Positions 9,395-19,371 of a stretch of DNA of 64,000 nt are shown here, piece after piece. Each line of letters opens with the position of its first letter. The stretch's first letter is position 1. The notes beneath the pieces are model-generated. The model was not told the DNA's origin. It did no database searches and saw only the letters and a program-made list of their open reading frames with translations. Source of the stretch: Mycolicibacterium wolinskyi (lineage in GTDB: Bacteria > Actinomycetota > Actinomycetes > Mycobacteriales > Mycobacteriaceae); NCBI RefSeq assembly GCF_002101965.1, contig NZ_LQQA01000006.1:186001-250000 (forward strand), read 5' to 3'. Both the position numbers and the translations under genes were made by a program.

Positions 9395-10503
9395 GACTGG
9401 GCGACCTGCCTTTCGATGTCGTCGAGTTGATGGGCGAGATGGACGAGTTCGGAGTCTGTGGTGGGGGGCGGGCCGAACAACAGATGACCCAACGAACCGT
9501 TGTCCCCGCCGCAGCGGGCGGCGACCGCGGCCACGACCGCGGGCGGCTCGGCGGCCGCGGTCAGGCCCAGGCGCGGGAGCAGGCGTTGCAGCGTCGCGGT
9601 GCGCAAGGCGTCGGCCGCGCGGTCGCGGGCCCGGTGCGACCGGTACAGCCTGCCGCGCCCCTCCACGGTCTCGGAGGCGCGCACCACCACCGGAAGCGAT
9701 TCGGCGACCAGCGGCCCGATACGCCGCACCTGCCACACCGCCAGCAGGGCGACCACGAGCACCAGCTGGTAGACGATCCACCTGACCTGGTCGGGCATGA
9801 GATCGGACAGTGTTGCGCTAGCGGATGTCTCGCCTTCGAACCGTTGCGGCGCGTACCAGATCACCCGGGGCGCAGTGCCCGCCAGGTTCATCGCGAGTGC
9901 GGCGTTGCCCTGCTTGAGCAGGCCGGAGTTGGACATGAAGTCGGCGGTCCCGACGACCGTGACCGTGCGGCCCTCATCGTGATAGCGGGCCACCGCTCCG
10001 CCGTAGCAGCGCGTCACCGGTACGTCACCGGCCGCCTCGAAGGTGTCGGTGAGGCCGAACTGGGCCTCACCCGCCCGGTTGGCCTCGGCCAGTTCGCAAT
10101 CCGGTTCACCGCCACCGAACGCGCTCGCCTCCCCGGCCTTCAGGTGCGGGGCAAGTGCCTCCCTGGTCTTGGTCACGGGTTCGATCAGCAGCAGGTCGCC
10201 GGGAGCGTCGGCGAGCTGAGCCAGTTGCTCGTCGCTGGACAAAAACAGCGTCTGCGCGGCGACCACGAGGCTTCCTGGTTGCGCGGCGCGGTGGGCGTCC
10301 TCGGCCGTCGCCGCGGTGATCACCTCGACATCGTGATCGCGGAGCAGGGTGACCAGCGCGCGGGCGCCGTCGGGCGACGTCGACTCGGCGTCCATCCGTC
10401 CGCCCGGTCTCGGCGCGGTCAGATAGGTGCCCACCCCGGCGACCACGACGATCGCGACGAGGCCGAGTATGACCCAGCGCGCCGTGCGCATGCGTTGTCT
10501 CAT
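9391..10503 (-). CDS. DUF4350 domain membrane protein
   Basis: A 370-residue protein. An N-terminal membrane anchor (WVILGLVAIVVVAGVGTYL) precedes an extracytoplasmic DUF4350 domain that begins at a characteristic SPDGARALVTLLRDHDVEV segment. A second transmembrane helix near residue 250 (YQLVLVVALLAVW) is followed by a cytoplasmic C-terminus. It is coupled to both neighbours by 4-bp overlaps (with DUF4129 upstream and moxR downstream). It corresponds to Rv3691. Function is unknown beyond its link with the MoxR system. Confidence 0.82.
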   Translation of the reverse strand: MRQRMRTARWVILGLVAIVVVAGVGTYLTAPRPGGRMDAESTSPDGARALVTLLRDHDVEVITAATAEDAHRAAQPGSLVVAAQTLFLSSDEQLAQLADAPGDLLLIEPVTKTREALAPHLKAGEASAFGGGEPDCELAEANRAGEAQFGLTDTFEAAGDVPVTRCYGGAVARYHDEGRTVTVVGTADFMSNSGLLKQGNAALAMNLAGTAPRVIWYAPQRFEGETSASATLSDLMPDQVRWIVYQLVLVVALLAVWQVRRIGPLVAESLPVVVRASETVEGRGRLYRSHRARDRAADALRTATLQRLLPRLGLTAAAEPPAVVAAVAARCGGDNGSLGHLLFGPPPTTDSELVHLAHQLDDIERQVAQS

Positions 10504-11153
10504 CGGATCTGCGCCCAGCCGTCGGTGGTGGCCGGCGTTGCCGACGCACCGACCGGTCCCGGCGCGCGCTCGCGCAGCCTGCCGTCGAGTTCGGCGATCA
10601 TCCGGTACGCGGATTCGGTGCCGGGCTGTTCACCGTATGTGACGTCGTTGAATGTGGTTGCCGCGCTCGACAGTTGGTCGGTGAGGGCCGGGAGCGCGGC
10701 GGCCGCGTCGCTCGCGAGTTCGGTTGCCGTGCGGCCCGGCACCGGGTTGAGCACCCCGGTTTCCTCAAGATGGCGCGCCACGGCCCGCAGCCGGTGCCGG
10801 ATGGCGGCAGCCCAATTCCCTTGTGCTGCGTACTGTTCGGCGGTGGCACGGTGCTCGGCAGCACTCAGCTCGCGGTTGCCGAACAAGGAATATTGATCGC
10901 TTCGATTGGTGCGCATGGTGCGTCGGGCGATCCGCACGGCGACCCAGATGGCCACGATCACCAGGATCGCGAGTACCGAGATCGTGAACCAGCCACCCGG
11001 CACCGACGAGCCCTCGAAGGCCAGCCGATACAGCAGTTCGTTGATCCAGTCCATGAACTGCTCGGTCGGCGACGCGCGCGGATAGATCGGCTTGTTCAGT
11101 TCGTTCTGCGCAGCGTCGTGCGCAGCATCCCGGTCGATGTCCAGACCCGTCAC
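10500..11153 (-). CDS. DUF4129 domain membrane protein
   Basis: A 217-residue protein with one central transmembrane helix (FTISVLAILVIVAIWVAVRI, around residue 65). Its C-terminal DUF4129-like region has AAIRHRLRAVARHLEETGVL and the conserved PGRTATELA, features often seen at the C-terminus of transglutaminase-like proteins and in MoxR operons. The first gene of the four-gene operon, it equals Rv3690 in position. It starts 12 bp after the stop of the preceding same-strand membrane gene only in the sense of chromosomal order; that gene lies downstream in reading direction on the left arm of 12314. Function is unknown. Confidence 0.75.
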   Translation of the reverse strand: MTGLDIDRDAAHDAAQNELNKPIYPRASPTEQFMDWINELLYRLAFEGSSVPGGWFTISVLAILVIVAIWVAVRIARRTMRTNRSDQYSLFGNRELSAAEHRATAEQYAAQGNWAAAIRHRLRAVARHLEETGVLNPVPGRTATELASDAAAALPALTDQLSSAATTFNDVTYGEQPGTESAYRMIAELDGRLRERAPGPVGASATPATTDGWAQIR

Positions 11154-11165
11154 TCAGAGATCACC

Positions 11166-12314
11166 TCAGAACCGCCGGGTCAGCCACAGCTGATCGGTGG
11201 ATTCGGCAGGCCCCGCGGCGCCGGTCTGCAGCACCAGATCGAAGGCCTCGGCGCGGATGCGCCGATCGGTGTAGAGCAGCACGTCCACGCCGGCGCCGAA
11301 CGGCGCGGTGATGATCTGTCCGATCATGCCGCCGATCGCGACCAGGATGAGCCCGCCCACGAACATGCTGACACGTTCAGGCTCCAATGACAGCAGCTGT
11401 CCGACGAGGCTGAACGGGACGCCGACGGCCGTTGCGACCACGCTGGCGACGATCGCGGCCAGCAGCCAGATGCCAAGCACGCGCCAGAAGTCCTTTTTCA
11501 CCAACGTGAAAGACCGCGCGATCGCGGCGAAAACGCCCAACCGCTCCAGCACGATCAATGCGGGTGCGAACAACAGCACCGTCACTGCGTACAGGAATCC
11601 GAGCAACGCCGCCACCATGAGCGGAGCTCCGACGACGAACGCCGCGAGCCCACCGCCCACCGCGTCGGCCGCGACCACCGCCACCACGATGAGAACCGCG
11701 ACCATGACAACCACGAACCCCTGCAGGGCGGTGAGACCGAGCAACGCCAGGAACCGGCCCCGTAACCGTTGCCAGGCTTCGCCGATGGTGATGGACCCGC
11801 CGAACACCGATCGGCCGATGACGACGGTGAGCATGCCGGTCAGCAGGACCGAGGCGAGCTGAGTGACGAGAAAGCCCACGATCGTCGCCCCCGAGAACAA
11901 CGCGATCGCGCCCGTCGACGGCACTTCGCCCGGCGCATCCGATTCGAACCCGCCCATCGCGGTCAACGGCCCGATCTGCAGCAGAAGGGCGATCAGTTGC
12001 GCGACCACCACGACGATGGTGGTGAGCCCGAGTGTCGCCTTCGGGTTCGTGCGGATGTAGGCGACCGCGCCGTTGTAGATGTCGGACAGGCTCAGCGGCC
12101 GCAGTGGGATGACACCGGGTTTGAGCGCGGCCGGGTGCGCCCGATATCCCGGCGGCGGGTAATAGCCGGGCGGCGGGTAGTAGCCGGGCGGCGGCGCGCC
12201 ATACGCCTGCGGCGGCGGATATCCCGCTGGGGCATACCCCGGATAACTGGGGCTCGGTGGCGGCGGGGGATAGGGCAGGGGACCGCCGGCAGCCCATGGG
12301 GAGGGGTTGCTCAT
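11166..12314 (-). CDS. Multi-pass membrane protein with Pro/Tyr-rich N-terminus
   Basis: A 382-residue protein. The first 80 residues are low-complexity and include three tandem PPPGYY-type units, followed by about six hydrophobic segments. The layout resembles the glycerophosphoryl diester phosphodiesterase membrane-domain family and matches Rv3689. It lies directly upstream of the DUF4129 operon on the same strand (12-bp gap), so it is probably the first cistron of the whole unit. ATG 12314 (MSNPSPWAAGG) is preferred; ATG 12323 is a possible alternative. No catalytic motif was seen, so a structural or membrane-organising role is inferred. Confidence 0.75.
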   Translation of the reverse strand: MSNPSPWAAGGPLPYPPPPPSPSYPGYAPAGYPPPQAYGAPPPGYYPPPGYYPPPGYRAHPAALKPGVIPLRPLSLSDIYNGAVAYIRTNPKATLGLTTIVVVVAQLIALLLQIGPLTAMGGFESDAPGEVPSTGAIALFSGATIVGFLVTQLASVLLTGMLTVVIGRSVFGGSITIGEAWQRLRGRFLALLGLTALQGFVVVMVAVLIVVAVVAADAVGGGLAAFVVGAPLMVAALLGFLYAVTVLLFAPALIVLERLGVFAAIARSFTLVKKDFWRVLGIWLLAAIVASVVATAVGVPFSLVGQLLSLEPERVSMFVGGLILVAIGGMIGQIITAPFGAGVDVLLYTDRRIRAEAFDLVLQTGAAGPAESTDQLWLTRRF

Positions 12315-12405
12315 GCCCACCATCCTGTCCATGACCGAGCAAATTGACAACGTGCCCGGGTTTGTCCCGACCGCCGTGGAATCCACTTTGGATACCGTGA
12401 TATGT

Positions 12406-13083
12406 ATGCCGACCGAGATCATCGTGCGCGGGTCATTCTCCGCATTCGAACCGCCCGAACGCGGGACCGTGCACGCGAGCGTCGCCTACGAGGGCCCGGC
12501 CATCGAATCGGTCTACGAGCGCGTGGTGCGCGACCTGGATGTCGTGAAGTCTTCGATCGAGCCGCTGCACGACCCCGACGGCGGCCCGGTCACGTGGTGG
12601 TCCACGCAGCAGCTGCGGACGTGGGCGCACCGGCCGTGGAACAACGAGGGCAAACAACTGCCGCTGGTGCACCACGCGAGCGTCGGAGTCGAGGTGAAGT
12701 TCAGCGATTTCACCGAATTGTCGCGCTGGCTGGGCGGGCACATCACCAACACCGGCGGGTTCCAGCTGTCGCACATCGAGTGGGCGTTGACCACCCGGCA
12801 CCGCGACGAGCTCGTGAGTCAGGTGCACACGCGAGCGGTACAGGACGCGGTCGTGCGGGCCCAGCGCTACGCCGATGCCCTTGGGCTCGGGCCGGTGCGA
12901 CCCGTCGCGATCGCCGACGCCGGGATGCTGGGCAGCGCGCCGGTCAATGGGTCCGCCCCCGTCGCGATGCGAGCCATGGCCGCCAAGGCGGCCCCGGAAG
13001 TGGAACTGGCGCCCGCCGACATCGAGGTCTCGGTGTCGGTGGATGCGCGATTTCACGCCGGCGCGGAGGCCGCGTCGGCGTAG
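12406..13083 (+). CDS. SIMPL domain (DUF541-like) protein
   Basis: A 225-residue protein starting MPTEIIVRGSFSAFEPPERG, the typical beta-strand entry of the SIMPL/DUF541 fold, with helical and beta segments ending in the conserved IEVSVSVDARF strand. There is no signal peptide with this start, so it appears cytoplasmic. ATG 12406 has no clear Shine-Dalgarno. It is divergent from the membrane protein gene (91-bp gap) and followed 9 bp later by the YqeY gene. SIMPL proteins have no established enzymatic role. Confidence 0.72.
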   Translation: MPTEIIVRGSFSAFEPPERGTVHASVAYEGPAIESVYERVVRDLDVVKSSIEPLHDPDGGPVTWWSTQQLRTWAHRPWNNEGKQLPLVHHASVGVEVKFSDFTELSRWLGGHITNTGGFQLSHIEWALTTRHRDELVSQVHTRAVQDAVVRAQRYADALGLGPVRPVAIADAGMLGSAPVNGSAPVAMRAMAAKAAPEVELAPADIEVSVSVDARFHAGAEAASA

Positions 13084-13092
13084 GTTGGCCGT

Positions 13093-13557
13093 ATGGCCGA
13101 ACTCAAGGACAGGCTGCGCGCGGATCTGACCAGTGCGATGAAATCGCAGGACAAGCTGCGCACCGCCACGTTACGGATGCTGCTTGCCGCGATCCAGACC
13201 GAAGAGGTGTCCGGCAAACAGGCCCGTGAACTGTCCGATCCCGAGGTGATCGCGGTGCTGGCCCGGGAATCCAAGAAGCGCGGAGAGTCGGCCGAGATCT
13301 ACACGCAGAACGGCCGCGGCGAGTTGGCCGCCAACGAGCACGCCGAGGCGCGCGTCATCGACGAGTACCTGCCCACTCCACTGACCGAGGCCGAGTTGGC
13401 CGATGTCGCCGACACCGCGATCGCTCAGGTTGCCGAACAGCTCGGGGAACGCCCGAGCATGCGTCAGATGGGCCAGGTGATGAAGGCCGCGACGACGATC
13501 GCCGCGGGCAAGGCCGACGGTGCGAGGTTGTCGGCGGCGGTCAAGGCGCGGCTCTGA
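13093..13557 (+). CDS. GatB/YqeY domain protein
   Basis: A 154-residue single-domain protein, the same length I recall for Rv3688c. The YqeY signature is complete: an N-terminal helix (LKDRLRADLTSAMKSQDK), LRMLLAAIQTEEV, the central YLPTPLTEAEL, and C-terminal MGQVMKAATTIAAGKADGARL. The family resembles the tail domain of GatB amidotransferase and is thought to touch tRNA or amidotransferases, without a proven role. It sits 9 bp after the SIMPL gene and closes the Rv3695-Rv3688c-like block. Confidence 0.9.
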   Translation: MAELKDRLRADLTSAMKSQDKLRTATLRMLLAAIQTEEVSGKQARELSDPEVIAVLARESKKRGESAEIYTQNGRGELAANEHAEARVIDEYLPTPLTEAELADVADTAIAQVAEQLGERPSMRQMGQVMKAATTIAAGKADGARLSAAVKARL

Positions 13558-13586
13558 CCGTCCCGCACCTTCCGTGTGTCATCGGC

Positions 13587-13613
13587 GTTACGGCGACGTG
13601 ACATCCCAATCAC
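13587..13613. promoter_or_regulatory. GlnR-like box, three AC steps at 11-bp spacing
   Basis: GTTAC (13587-13591), six bases, GTGAC (13598-13602), then a further AC at 13612-13613. The AC dinucleotides sit at 13590, 13601 and 13612, i.e. AC-n9-AC-n9-AC, the pattern described for actinobacterial GlnR nitrogen-response sites. It lies upstream of the urea-binding protein and urease genes, which fits nitrogen-limitation control. Inferred by motif. Confidence 0.45.
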
Positions 13614-13659
13614 AGTAGACCGCAACATTTTTCGCCCACCTGGGCGTATCTGCTTCGAT

Positions 13660-13687
13660 TTGACAACACAGCGGCACTAACTACATT
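13660..13687 (+). promoter_or_regulatory. Predicted promoter of the urea/urease operon
   Basis: A perfect -35 TTGACA (13660-13665), a 16-bp spacer and a TACATT -10 (13682-13687). This is about 50 bp upstream of the lipoprotein start codon and 47 bp downstream of the GlnR-like array. Prediction from sequence alone. Confidence 0.5.
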
Positions 13688-13738
13688 TGGCCTACCGATG
13701 TCTACTGTCAATACACTTTGATTCACGAGAGGCAACCG

Positions 13739-14992
13739 ATGAGTCGCCGCATACCTGTCCTGCCCGCCTGCGTTCTCGCGCTGACCACCGCGCTCGCGCT
13801 GACGAGCTGCGGATCGCGCGTCGGCGACGAAACCGCCACGCCCGCAGCGAGTTCGTGCGTCGACACCTCGGGTGACACCGTGAAGATCGGGGCGATCAAC
13901 TCGCTGTCGGGGCCGACCGCGATCAACGAAACCGTCATCCGCGACGCGATCAAGCTGGCGGTCGACGAGATCAACGCCTCGGGCGGGGTCTCGGGCAAGC
14001 AGCTTCAACTCGTCGCTGAGGACGGCGCATCGGAGCCGACGGTGTTCGCGGAGAAGGCGACCAAACTCATCAACAGCGACTGCGTCGCAGCGGTGTTCGG
14101 CGGCTACACCTCGGCAAGCCGTAAGGCGATGCTGCCCGTGTTCGAGGACAACAACGCGTTGCTGTTCTACGGTCAGCAGTACGAGGGGCTCGAGGATTCC
14201 CGCAACATCTTCTACTCGGGCGCCACCACCAACCAGCAGATCATCCCGTCGCTGGACTATCTCAAAGAGCAGGGCGTCAAGTCCCTCTACCTGGTCGGCA
14301 GCGACTATGTGTTCCCAAGGACCTCCAATGCGATCGTGCGAAAATACGCCGAGGCCAATGGTATTGAGATCAAGGGCGAAGACTACACCCCGCTCGGGTC
14401 GACGGACTTCTCCACGATCGTCAACAAGATCCGCACCGCCGATGCGGACGCGGTGTTCAACGTCGTCGTCGGCGATTCCCTGGTGGCGTTCTTCCGGGAG
14501 TTCACGAACGCCGGCCTGACCGCCAAGGACATGCCGGTGATGTCGATGTGTGTTGGCGAGGAGGAGGTCAAGGCCATCGGTGTGCAGAACGTCGCGGGCC
14601 ACCTCGCGGCCTGGAACTACTACCAGACCCTTGACACGCCCGCCAACCAGAAATTCGTATCGGCGTTCAAGACGGCTTACGGCGCAGACCGGGTGACCTC
14701 GGACCCGATGGAATCGGCCTACACCGGCGTGTACCTGTGGAAGGCCATGGTGGAGAAGGCCGGCGCATTCGACGTGCCCGCCGTCCAAAGTGCGGCGGAC
14801 GGCACGACTTTCGACGGCCCGGAGGGCGCCGTGACCGTCGACGGCGATACGCACCACATCACCAAGACGGCCCGGATCGGCGAGATCCGGCCCGACGGCC
14901 TCATCTATCAGGTGTGGGATTCCGAGACGCCGATCGATCCCGACCCCTACCTCAAGACCTACCCGTGGGCCACTGACATCGCGCCCAAGTAG
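13739..14992 (+). CDS. Urea/amide-type ABC transporter substrate-binding lipoprotein (UrtA/FmdD-like)
   Basis: A 417-residue periplasmic binding lipoprotein. The signal sequence ends in the lipobox L-T-S-C24, and the mature protein follows the Leu/Ile/Val-urea type I binding fold ([17 protein letters not shown], then [20 protein letters not shown], typical of the urea/short-chain amide subgroup). ATG 13739 has a GAGAGG ribosome site. It is the first gene of the urease operon, 12 bp before ureAB. No permease or ATPase genes follow, so it must either use a transporter encoded elsewhere or act as a urea sensor or scavenger. Binding of urea is inferred from family and context. Confidence 0.85.
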   Translation: MSRRIPVLPACVLALTTALALTSCGSRVGDETATPAASSCVDTSGDTVKIGAINSLSGPTAINETVIRDAIKLAVDEINASGGVSGKQLQLVAEDGASEPTVFAEKATKLINSDCVAAVFGGYTSASRKAMLPVFEDNNALLFYGQQYEGLEDSRNIFYSGATTNQQIIPSLDYLKEQGVKSLYLVGSDYVFPRTSNAIVRKYAEANGIEIKGEDYTPLGSTDFSTIVNKIRTADADAVFNVVVGDSLVAFFREFTNAGLTAKDMPVMSMCVGEEEVKAIGVQNVAGHLAAWNYYQTLDTPANQKFVSAFKTAYGADRVTSDPMESAYTGVYLWKAMVEKAGAFDVPAVQSAADGTTFDGPEGAVTVDGDTHHITKTARIGEIRPDGLIYQVWDSETPIDPDPYLKTYPWATDIAPK

Positions 14993-15004
14993 GAAGGGCG
15001 GGCC

Positions 15005-15703
15005 ATGCATCTGACACCCAAGGAAGAGGACCGGCTCCTGCTGTTCCTGGCGGCCGAACTGGCGCGCAAGCGCCGCGCGAAAGGCTTGCGGCTCACCTAC
15101 GCCGAGGCGCGCGCGGTGATCGCCGACGAGGTCATGGAAGCCGCCAGGGCCGGGGCGAGCGTGTCCGAGGCCGCCGCGATCGGGGCAGCCGTCCTGACCG
15201 ACGACGACATCCTGCCCGGGGTCGCCGCGCTCGTCGGCACCGTGCAGGTCGAGGGATTCTTCGAGGACGGGCAGAAGCTCGTCACCATCCACGACCCGAT
15301 CCGCCCAGGGACACAAGCCCTTCCGGCAGAACCGGAACCCGGCGAGGTGATCGTCGCCCACGGGGACATCGAACTCAACACCGGTCGCGACGTGACCGAG
15401 GTGTCGGTGGTCAACATCGGAGACCGGCCGGTACAGGTGGGATCGCACTTCCATTTCTTCGAGGTGAACCGCGCGCTGCGGTTCGACCGAGCCCGTGCGT
15501 TCGGTATGCACCTCGACATCGCGTCGGGCACCGCGGTGCGGTTCGAGCCGGGCGAGGAACGCGTGGTGACATTGACGCAGTTCGGCGGAGCCCGCGAGCT
15601 CTCGGGCCTCAACGACATGGCGACCGGGCTGATGCGCCGTCCCGACGAAGCGCTGACCAGGTTGCGCGCCAACGGGTTCGCCGACAGTGGAGAGGACGCG
15701 TAA
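15005..15703 (+). CDS. ureAB: Urease gamma-beta fusion subunit
   Basis: A 232-residue structural subunit. Residues 1-100 are the gamma domain ([40 protein letters not shown]). A short linker leads to the beta domain ([57 protein letters not shown]). Fusions of UreA and UreB occur in some bacteria; M. tuberculosis keeps them separate. It assembles with UreC. The stop TAA overlaps the ureC ATG by one base (TAATG). Confidence 0.95.
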   Translation: MHLTPKEEDRLLLFLAAELARKRRAKGLRLTYAEARAVIADEVMEAARAGASVSEAAAIGAAVLTDDDILPGVAALVGTVQVEGFFEDGQKLVTIHDPIRPGTQALPAEPEPGEVIVAHGDIELNTGRDVTEVSVVNIGDRPVQVGSHFHFFEVNRALRFDRARAFGMHLDIASGTAVRFEPGEERVVTLTQFGGARELSGLNDMATGLMRRPDEALTRLRANGFADSGEDA

Positions 15704-17418
15704 TGGCGATCCGGATATCGCGCAAGCACTACGCCGAGCTGTTCGGACCGACCGTCGGTGACCGGGTGCGGCTGGCCGACACCGAGCTGCTGGCCATGGT
15801 CGAACACGATCACACCGTGTACGGCGACGAGGCCGTGTTCGGCGGCGGCAAGACCATGCGCGAGGGCATGGCAGTGCACAACGCGATCACCAATGCCGAC
15901 GGCGCACTGGATTTCGTCATCACCAACGCGCTCGTGATCGACCCGGTGTTGGGAATCCGCAAGGCCGACATCGGAATCAAGGACGGCGTCATCGCGGGGG
16001 TCGGCAAGGCGGGCAACCCGCTGACCATGGACGGTGTCGACCCTGGAATGGTGATCGGCGCGGGCACAGACGTGCGCTCCGGGGAAGGCATGATCGCCAC
16101 CCCGGGCGCCATCGACGTGCACGTCCACTTCGACAGTGCCGGTCTGGTGGAAGAAGCGATCTCGGCAGGCATCACCACGATGATCGGCGGTGGCCTCGGT
16201 CCGGTCACGGTCGGCATCACGTCGTCCGGGCCGACGAACCTGGCCCGCATGCTGCGGTCGGCCGACGGCTTCCCGATGAACTTCGGGTTTCTCGGCAACG
16301 GCAGCGCGGCCGACCCGGCCCCGATCGTGGAACAAGGGCTGGCGGGCGCCATCGGGTACAAGATCCACGAGGACTGGGGCGCCACCCCGGCCGCCATCCG
16401 GGCGTCGCTGGACGCCGGTGACGAGCTGGACCTGCAGGTCCAGATCCACACCGACACACTGAACGAGGCCGGGTTCTACGAGGACACCATGCGGGCGATC
16501 GCGGGCCGCGCGATCCACACCTATCACGCCGAAGGCGCGGGTGGCGGCCATGCGCCGGACGTCATGCGGGTGGTGGGTGAGCCACATTGTCTGCCCTCGT
16601 CGACCAACCCGACGAATCCCTACACCCTCAACACCTTCGACGAACATCTCGACATGGTGATGGTGTGCCATCACCTCAATCCGCGGATACCCGAGGATGT
16701 CGCGTTCGCGGAATCCCGCATCCGGCGCGAGACCATCGCCGCCGAGGACGTCCTGCACGATCTCGGCGCGATCTCGGCCATGGGTTCGGATTCACAGGGC
16801 ATGGGCCGCATCGGCGAGACCGTCGCGCGCACATGGCAACTCGCGTCGCACATGCGCGCCACCAGGGGTGCGCTGCCTGCCGACGAAGGCACCGGGGCCG
16901 ACAACGCGCGGATCCTGCGCTACGTCGCGAAACTGACGATCAACCCCGCACGGCTGTTCGGCATCGACCACGTGGTGGGTTCCCTGGAGCCGGGCAAGCT
17001 GGCCGACATCGTGCTGTGGGAACCCAAGTTCTTCGGCATCCATCCCGAGGTGGTGTTCAAGGGCGGCTTCCCGGCGTGGTCGGTGATGGGGGAAGCCAAT
17101 GCGTCGCTCATGACCTGCGAACCGCTGCGGTACCGGCCCCAGTGGACGGCCTTCGGACGAGCGCCCGCCGACGTGTCGGTGAACTTCGTGGCGCAGGCCG
17201 CGATCGATGCCGACCTCGGTGGCCGGCTCGGCCTCGCGACACCACTACGGGCCTGCCGCGGCGCGCGGGCGCTCACGAAAGCCGATCTGCTGCACAACGA
17301 TTACCTGCCGCACATCACGATCGACCCCGACACCTACCGCGTCGAGGTCGACGGCGAACTGTGCACGTCCACGCCGATGGCGCGAGTGCCGCTCGGCCGT
17401 CGGTACACGATCAAGTAG
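15703..17418 (+). CDS. ureC: Urease alpha (catalytic) subunit
   Basis: Nickel enzyme that hydrolyses urea to ammonia and carbamate; 571 residues, full length. Catalytic features are present: HVH metal ligands after GAID, the carbamylated Lys in [37 protein letters not shown], the flap Cys-His in MVCHHLNP, and the metal Asp in [12 protein letters not shown]. The first metal-site motif is HVHFDSAG rather than the common HIHxICPQ, so this belongs to a divergent urease branch. ATG 15703 overlaps the ureAB stop; ureG follows 8 bp later. Confidence 0.96.
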   Translation: MAIRISRKHYAELFGPTVGDRVRLADTELLAMVEHDHTVYGDEAVFGGGKTMREGMAVHNAITNADGALDFVITNALVIDPVLGIRKADIGIKDGVIAGVGKAGNPLTMDGVDPGMVIGAGTDVRSGEGMIATPGAIDVHVHFDSAGLVEEAISAGITTMIGGGLGPVTVGITSSGPTNLARMLRSADGFPMNFGFLGNGSAADPAPIVEQGLAGAIGYKIHEDWGATPAAIRASLDAGDELDLQVQIHTDTLNEAGFYEDTMRAIAGRAIHTYHAEGAGGGHAPDVMRVVGEPHCLPSSTNPTNPYTLNTFDEHLDMVMVCHHLNPRIPEDVAFAESRIRRETIAAEDVLHDLGAISAMGSDSQGMGRIGETVARTWQLASHMRATRGALPADEGTGADNARILRYVAKLTINPARLFGIDHVVGSLEPGKLADIVLWEPKFFGIHPEVVFKGGFPAWSVMGEANASLMTCEPLRYRPQWTAFGRAPADVSVNFVAQAAIDADLGGRLGLATPLRACRGARALTKADLLHNDYLPHITIDPDTYRVEVDGELCTSTPMARVPLGRRYTIK

Positions 17419-17426
17419 GAGGCCCC

Positions 17427-18041
17427 ATGAGCGTGCGGATCGGTATCGGCGGACCCGTCGGATCCGGTAAGACCCGGCTGGTCGAGCGACTCGTTCCGAT
17501 CTTGTCCGGCAACGGGATCGACGTCGCCGTCATCACCAACGACCTCGTGACCGATGAGGACGCCCAGCGGGTGCGGCGCAGCGGCGTGATCGATCCGGCC
17601 CGCGTGCTGGCGGTCGAGACCGGCGCGTGCCCGCACACCGCCATCCGGGAGGACCCGTCGGCGAACCTCGCCGCGGTGTTCGAGCTCGAACGCGAATATC
17701 CCGGGTTGGACGTCGTGCTCATCGAATCCGGCGGCGACAACCTCGCCGCGACCTTCACGTCGGACCTGGTGGACTACTGGATCTTCGTCATCGACACCGC
17801 CGCCGGCGACGACATCCCGCGCAAGAAAGGCATCGGGCTGTTGCAGGCAGATCTGTTGGTGGTCAACAAGATTGATCTGGCGCCCATGGTGGGTGCGGAT
17901 CTGGACCGGATGCGGGCCGACTGCGCGGTTGCGCGGCCGACCAAGCCCACGGTGTTCACCGACCTGCGCAGCGGGACCGGGCTGGACGACGTGTTCACCA
18001 CGGTCTGCCGGGGAGCGATGCTGGAACCGCAGCGGGTATGA
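17427..18041 (+). CDS. ureG: Urease accessory GTPase
   Basis: SIMIBI-class GTPase that delivers nickel to apo-urease; 204 residues. The P-loop is GGPVGSGKT near the N-terminus, the nickel-binding CPH motif is in [13 protein letters not shown], and the guanine-specificity NKID is in [10 protein letters not shown]. Its TAGGAGG ribosome site begins in the ureC stop codon. It overlaps ureD by 4 bp (ATGA). UreG lies before D, E and F, unlike the ABCFGD order of M. tuberculosis. Confidence 0.95.
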   Translation: MSVRIGIGGPVGSGKTRLVERLVPILSGNGIDVAVITNDLVTDEDAQRVRRSGVIDPARVLAVETGACPHTAIREDPSANLAAVFELEREYPGLDVVLIESGGDNLAATFTSDLVDYWIFVIDTAAGDDIPRKKGIGLLQADLLVVNKIDLAPMVGADLDRMRADCAVARPTKPTVFTDLRSGTGLDDVFTTVCRGAMLEPQRV

Positions 18042-18871
18042 CGGCCGGGGCGCTGCACGTCGATCTGATCGGCGACCCGGCGGGGCGCACCCGGGTGGCG
18101 CGGCTCGTGCAGCAGTTTCCGCAGCGCGTCACCGCCCCCATGTACCTCGATCCTGACGATCCGGGCCGCGCCTACCTGTGTGTGCAGAACCCCAGCGCGG
18201 GTGTGTTCCCGGGAGATCGGCTCAGCACGCGGGTGAGCGCCGGCCCGGGCACGCGGCTGTATCTGACCTCGCAGTCGGCGACGCAGGTCTTCGCACCGCA
18301 CGCCGGCAGCGCCGACGACGTGGCTCGCGCCGATTTCGACTTCCATGTCGGCGACGGAGCGGTCGTCGAGTATGTCCCGAAAACCGTCATCCCGCAGGCA
18401 TCGTCGCGGTATCGGCAGCAGACCGCGGTGTCGGTCGAGACCGGCGGGGTGTTCATCGGCTGGGAGTCGGTGGCCGCGGGCCGGATCGGCCACGGTGAGC
18501 GGTTCCGCTACCACCGCTACGATCTGCGCACGACGGTCCGCTGCGACGATGCCGTGGTGGCGCGCGAGCGGACGTTGCTGTGCCCGACCACAACGGACGT
18601 CACCGGTGCCGGAATGCTCGGCGGATACGACTATTTCGCGGTCATGACCGTCGTCGCGCCGGGTGGCGAGGTGGCCGGGCTGATCCGGACACTGCGCACG
18701 GCCGTCACAGTCGACGTGCTGTGTGGGGTCAGCGCATTGCCGGGTGATGCGGGAGCCACGGTGCGGGTGCTGGCGCACCGTGCGCCCGTGCTCGCCGCGG
18801 CCGAACAGGCGCTGCGCACCGCCGCGAAGTGCGCGCTGGCGCGGATCAGTGAACCGATGGTGAGGATGTGA
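18038..18871 (+). CDS. ureD: Urease accessory protein UreD (UreH type)
   Basis: Scaffold for the UreF-UreG nickel-insertion complex; 277 residues. Family segments are visible: [48 protein letters not shown], and [19 protein letters not shown]. It overlaps ureG by four bases at the start and ureE by four bases at the end, indicating translational coupling along the accessory genes. Confidence 0.9.
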   Translation: MTAGALHVDLIGDPAGRTRVARLVQQFPQRVTAPMYLDPDDPGRAYLCVQNPSAGVFPGDRLSTRVSAGPGTRLYLTSQSATQVFAPHAGSADDVARADFDFHVGDGAVVEYVPKTVIPQASSRYRQQTAVSVETGGVFIGWESVAAGRIGHGERFRYHRYDLRTTVRCDDAVVARERTLLCPTTTDVTGAGMLGGYDYFAVMTVVAPGGEVAGLIRTLRTAVTVDVLCGVSALPGDAGATVRVLAHRAPVLAAAEQALRTAAKCALARISEPMVRM

Positions 18872-19371
18872 CGATGACAACGGTGGAGACGATCCTGGGC
18901 GACGTGACCGATCCGGCCCTGGCCGGGCGGCGGATCTGCCCGGTGGACATCGGTTGGGGCGATGCCCGCAAGCACCGCCAGATGGTCACCGCCGCTGACG
19001 GCCGGGACGTCGAAATCCGTTTGGCGCGACGAAGTTTCCTGTACGACGGCGCGGTGTTGTGGGATGACGGCGAGGAGATCGGTGTGGTGCGGCGCCCGGC
19101 GGAGGACGCGATCGTGCTGGACTTCGCCGACAACGCCGGAGTCGACGGTGTGCGAGGCGCACTGCTGCTGGGTTACTGGTTGGGCAATCAGCACGCACCG
19201 CTGGAGGTTTCGGACAAACAGCTACGGACACCGCTGTTCACCGGTGCCCAAACCGCCTTGCAGACACTGCAGCGGCTGCGGCTGGTAGGCGAGGTGAGAG
19301 CGGTCGAACTGGCCGCGGGCGGCTGGACCACCACCTCGGCCGATCACCATCACCATCATCACCATGAGTGA
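18868..19371 (+). CDS. ureE: Urease nickel chaperone with poly-His tail
   Basis: Nickel-storage and donation protein; about 165-167 residues depending on GTG 18868 or ATG 18874. The N-terminal peptide-binding-like domain and the conserved central GYWLGNQHAPLEV (metal-site His) are present. The C-terminus ends with seven consecutive His residues and Glu, a natural nickel-binding tail as in other UreE proteins with His-rich ends. The His codons run straight into the ureF start, which overlaps by 8 bp. Confidence 0.9.
   Translation: MTMTTVETILGDVTDPALAGRRICPVDIGWGDARKHRQMVTAADGRDVEIRLARRSFLYDGAVLWDDGEEIGVVRRPAEDAIVLDFADNAGVDGVRGALLLGYWLGNQHAPLEVSDKQLRTPLFTGAQTALQTLQRLRLVGEVRAVELAAGGWTTTSADHHHHHHHE

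Noticed and set aside
12124..12250. Repeated GGCGGCGGGTAGTAGCCGG-like units that look like a short repeat array
   Set aside because: They are codons of the PPPGYY protein repeats in the membrane gene, not a CRISPR or intergenic repeat. No CRISPR array was seen anywhere.
13610..15511. Long minus-strand frame over the urea-binding protein gene
   Set aside because: Shadow of the high-GC plus-strand lipoprotein and ureAB genes, which have clear domains.
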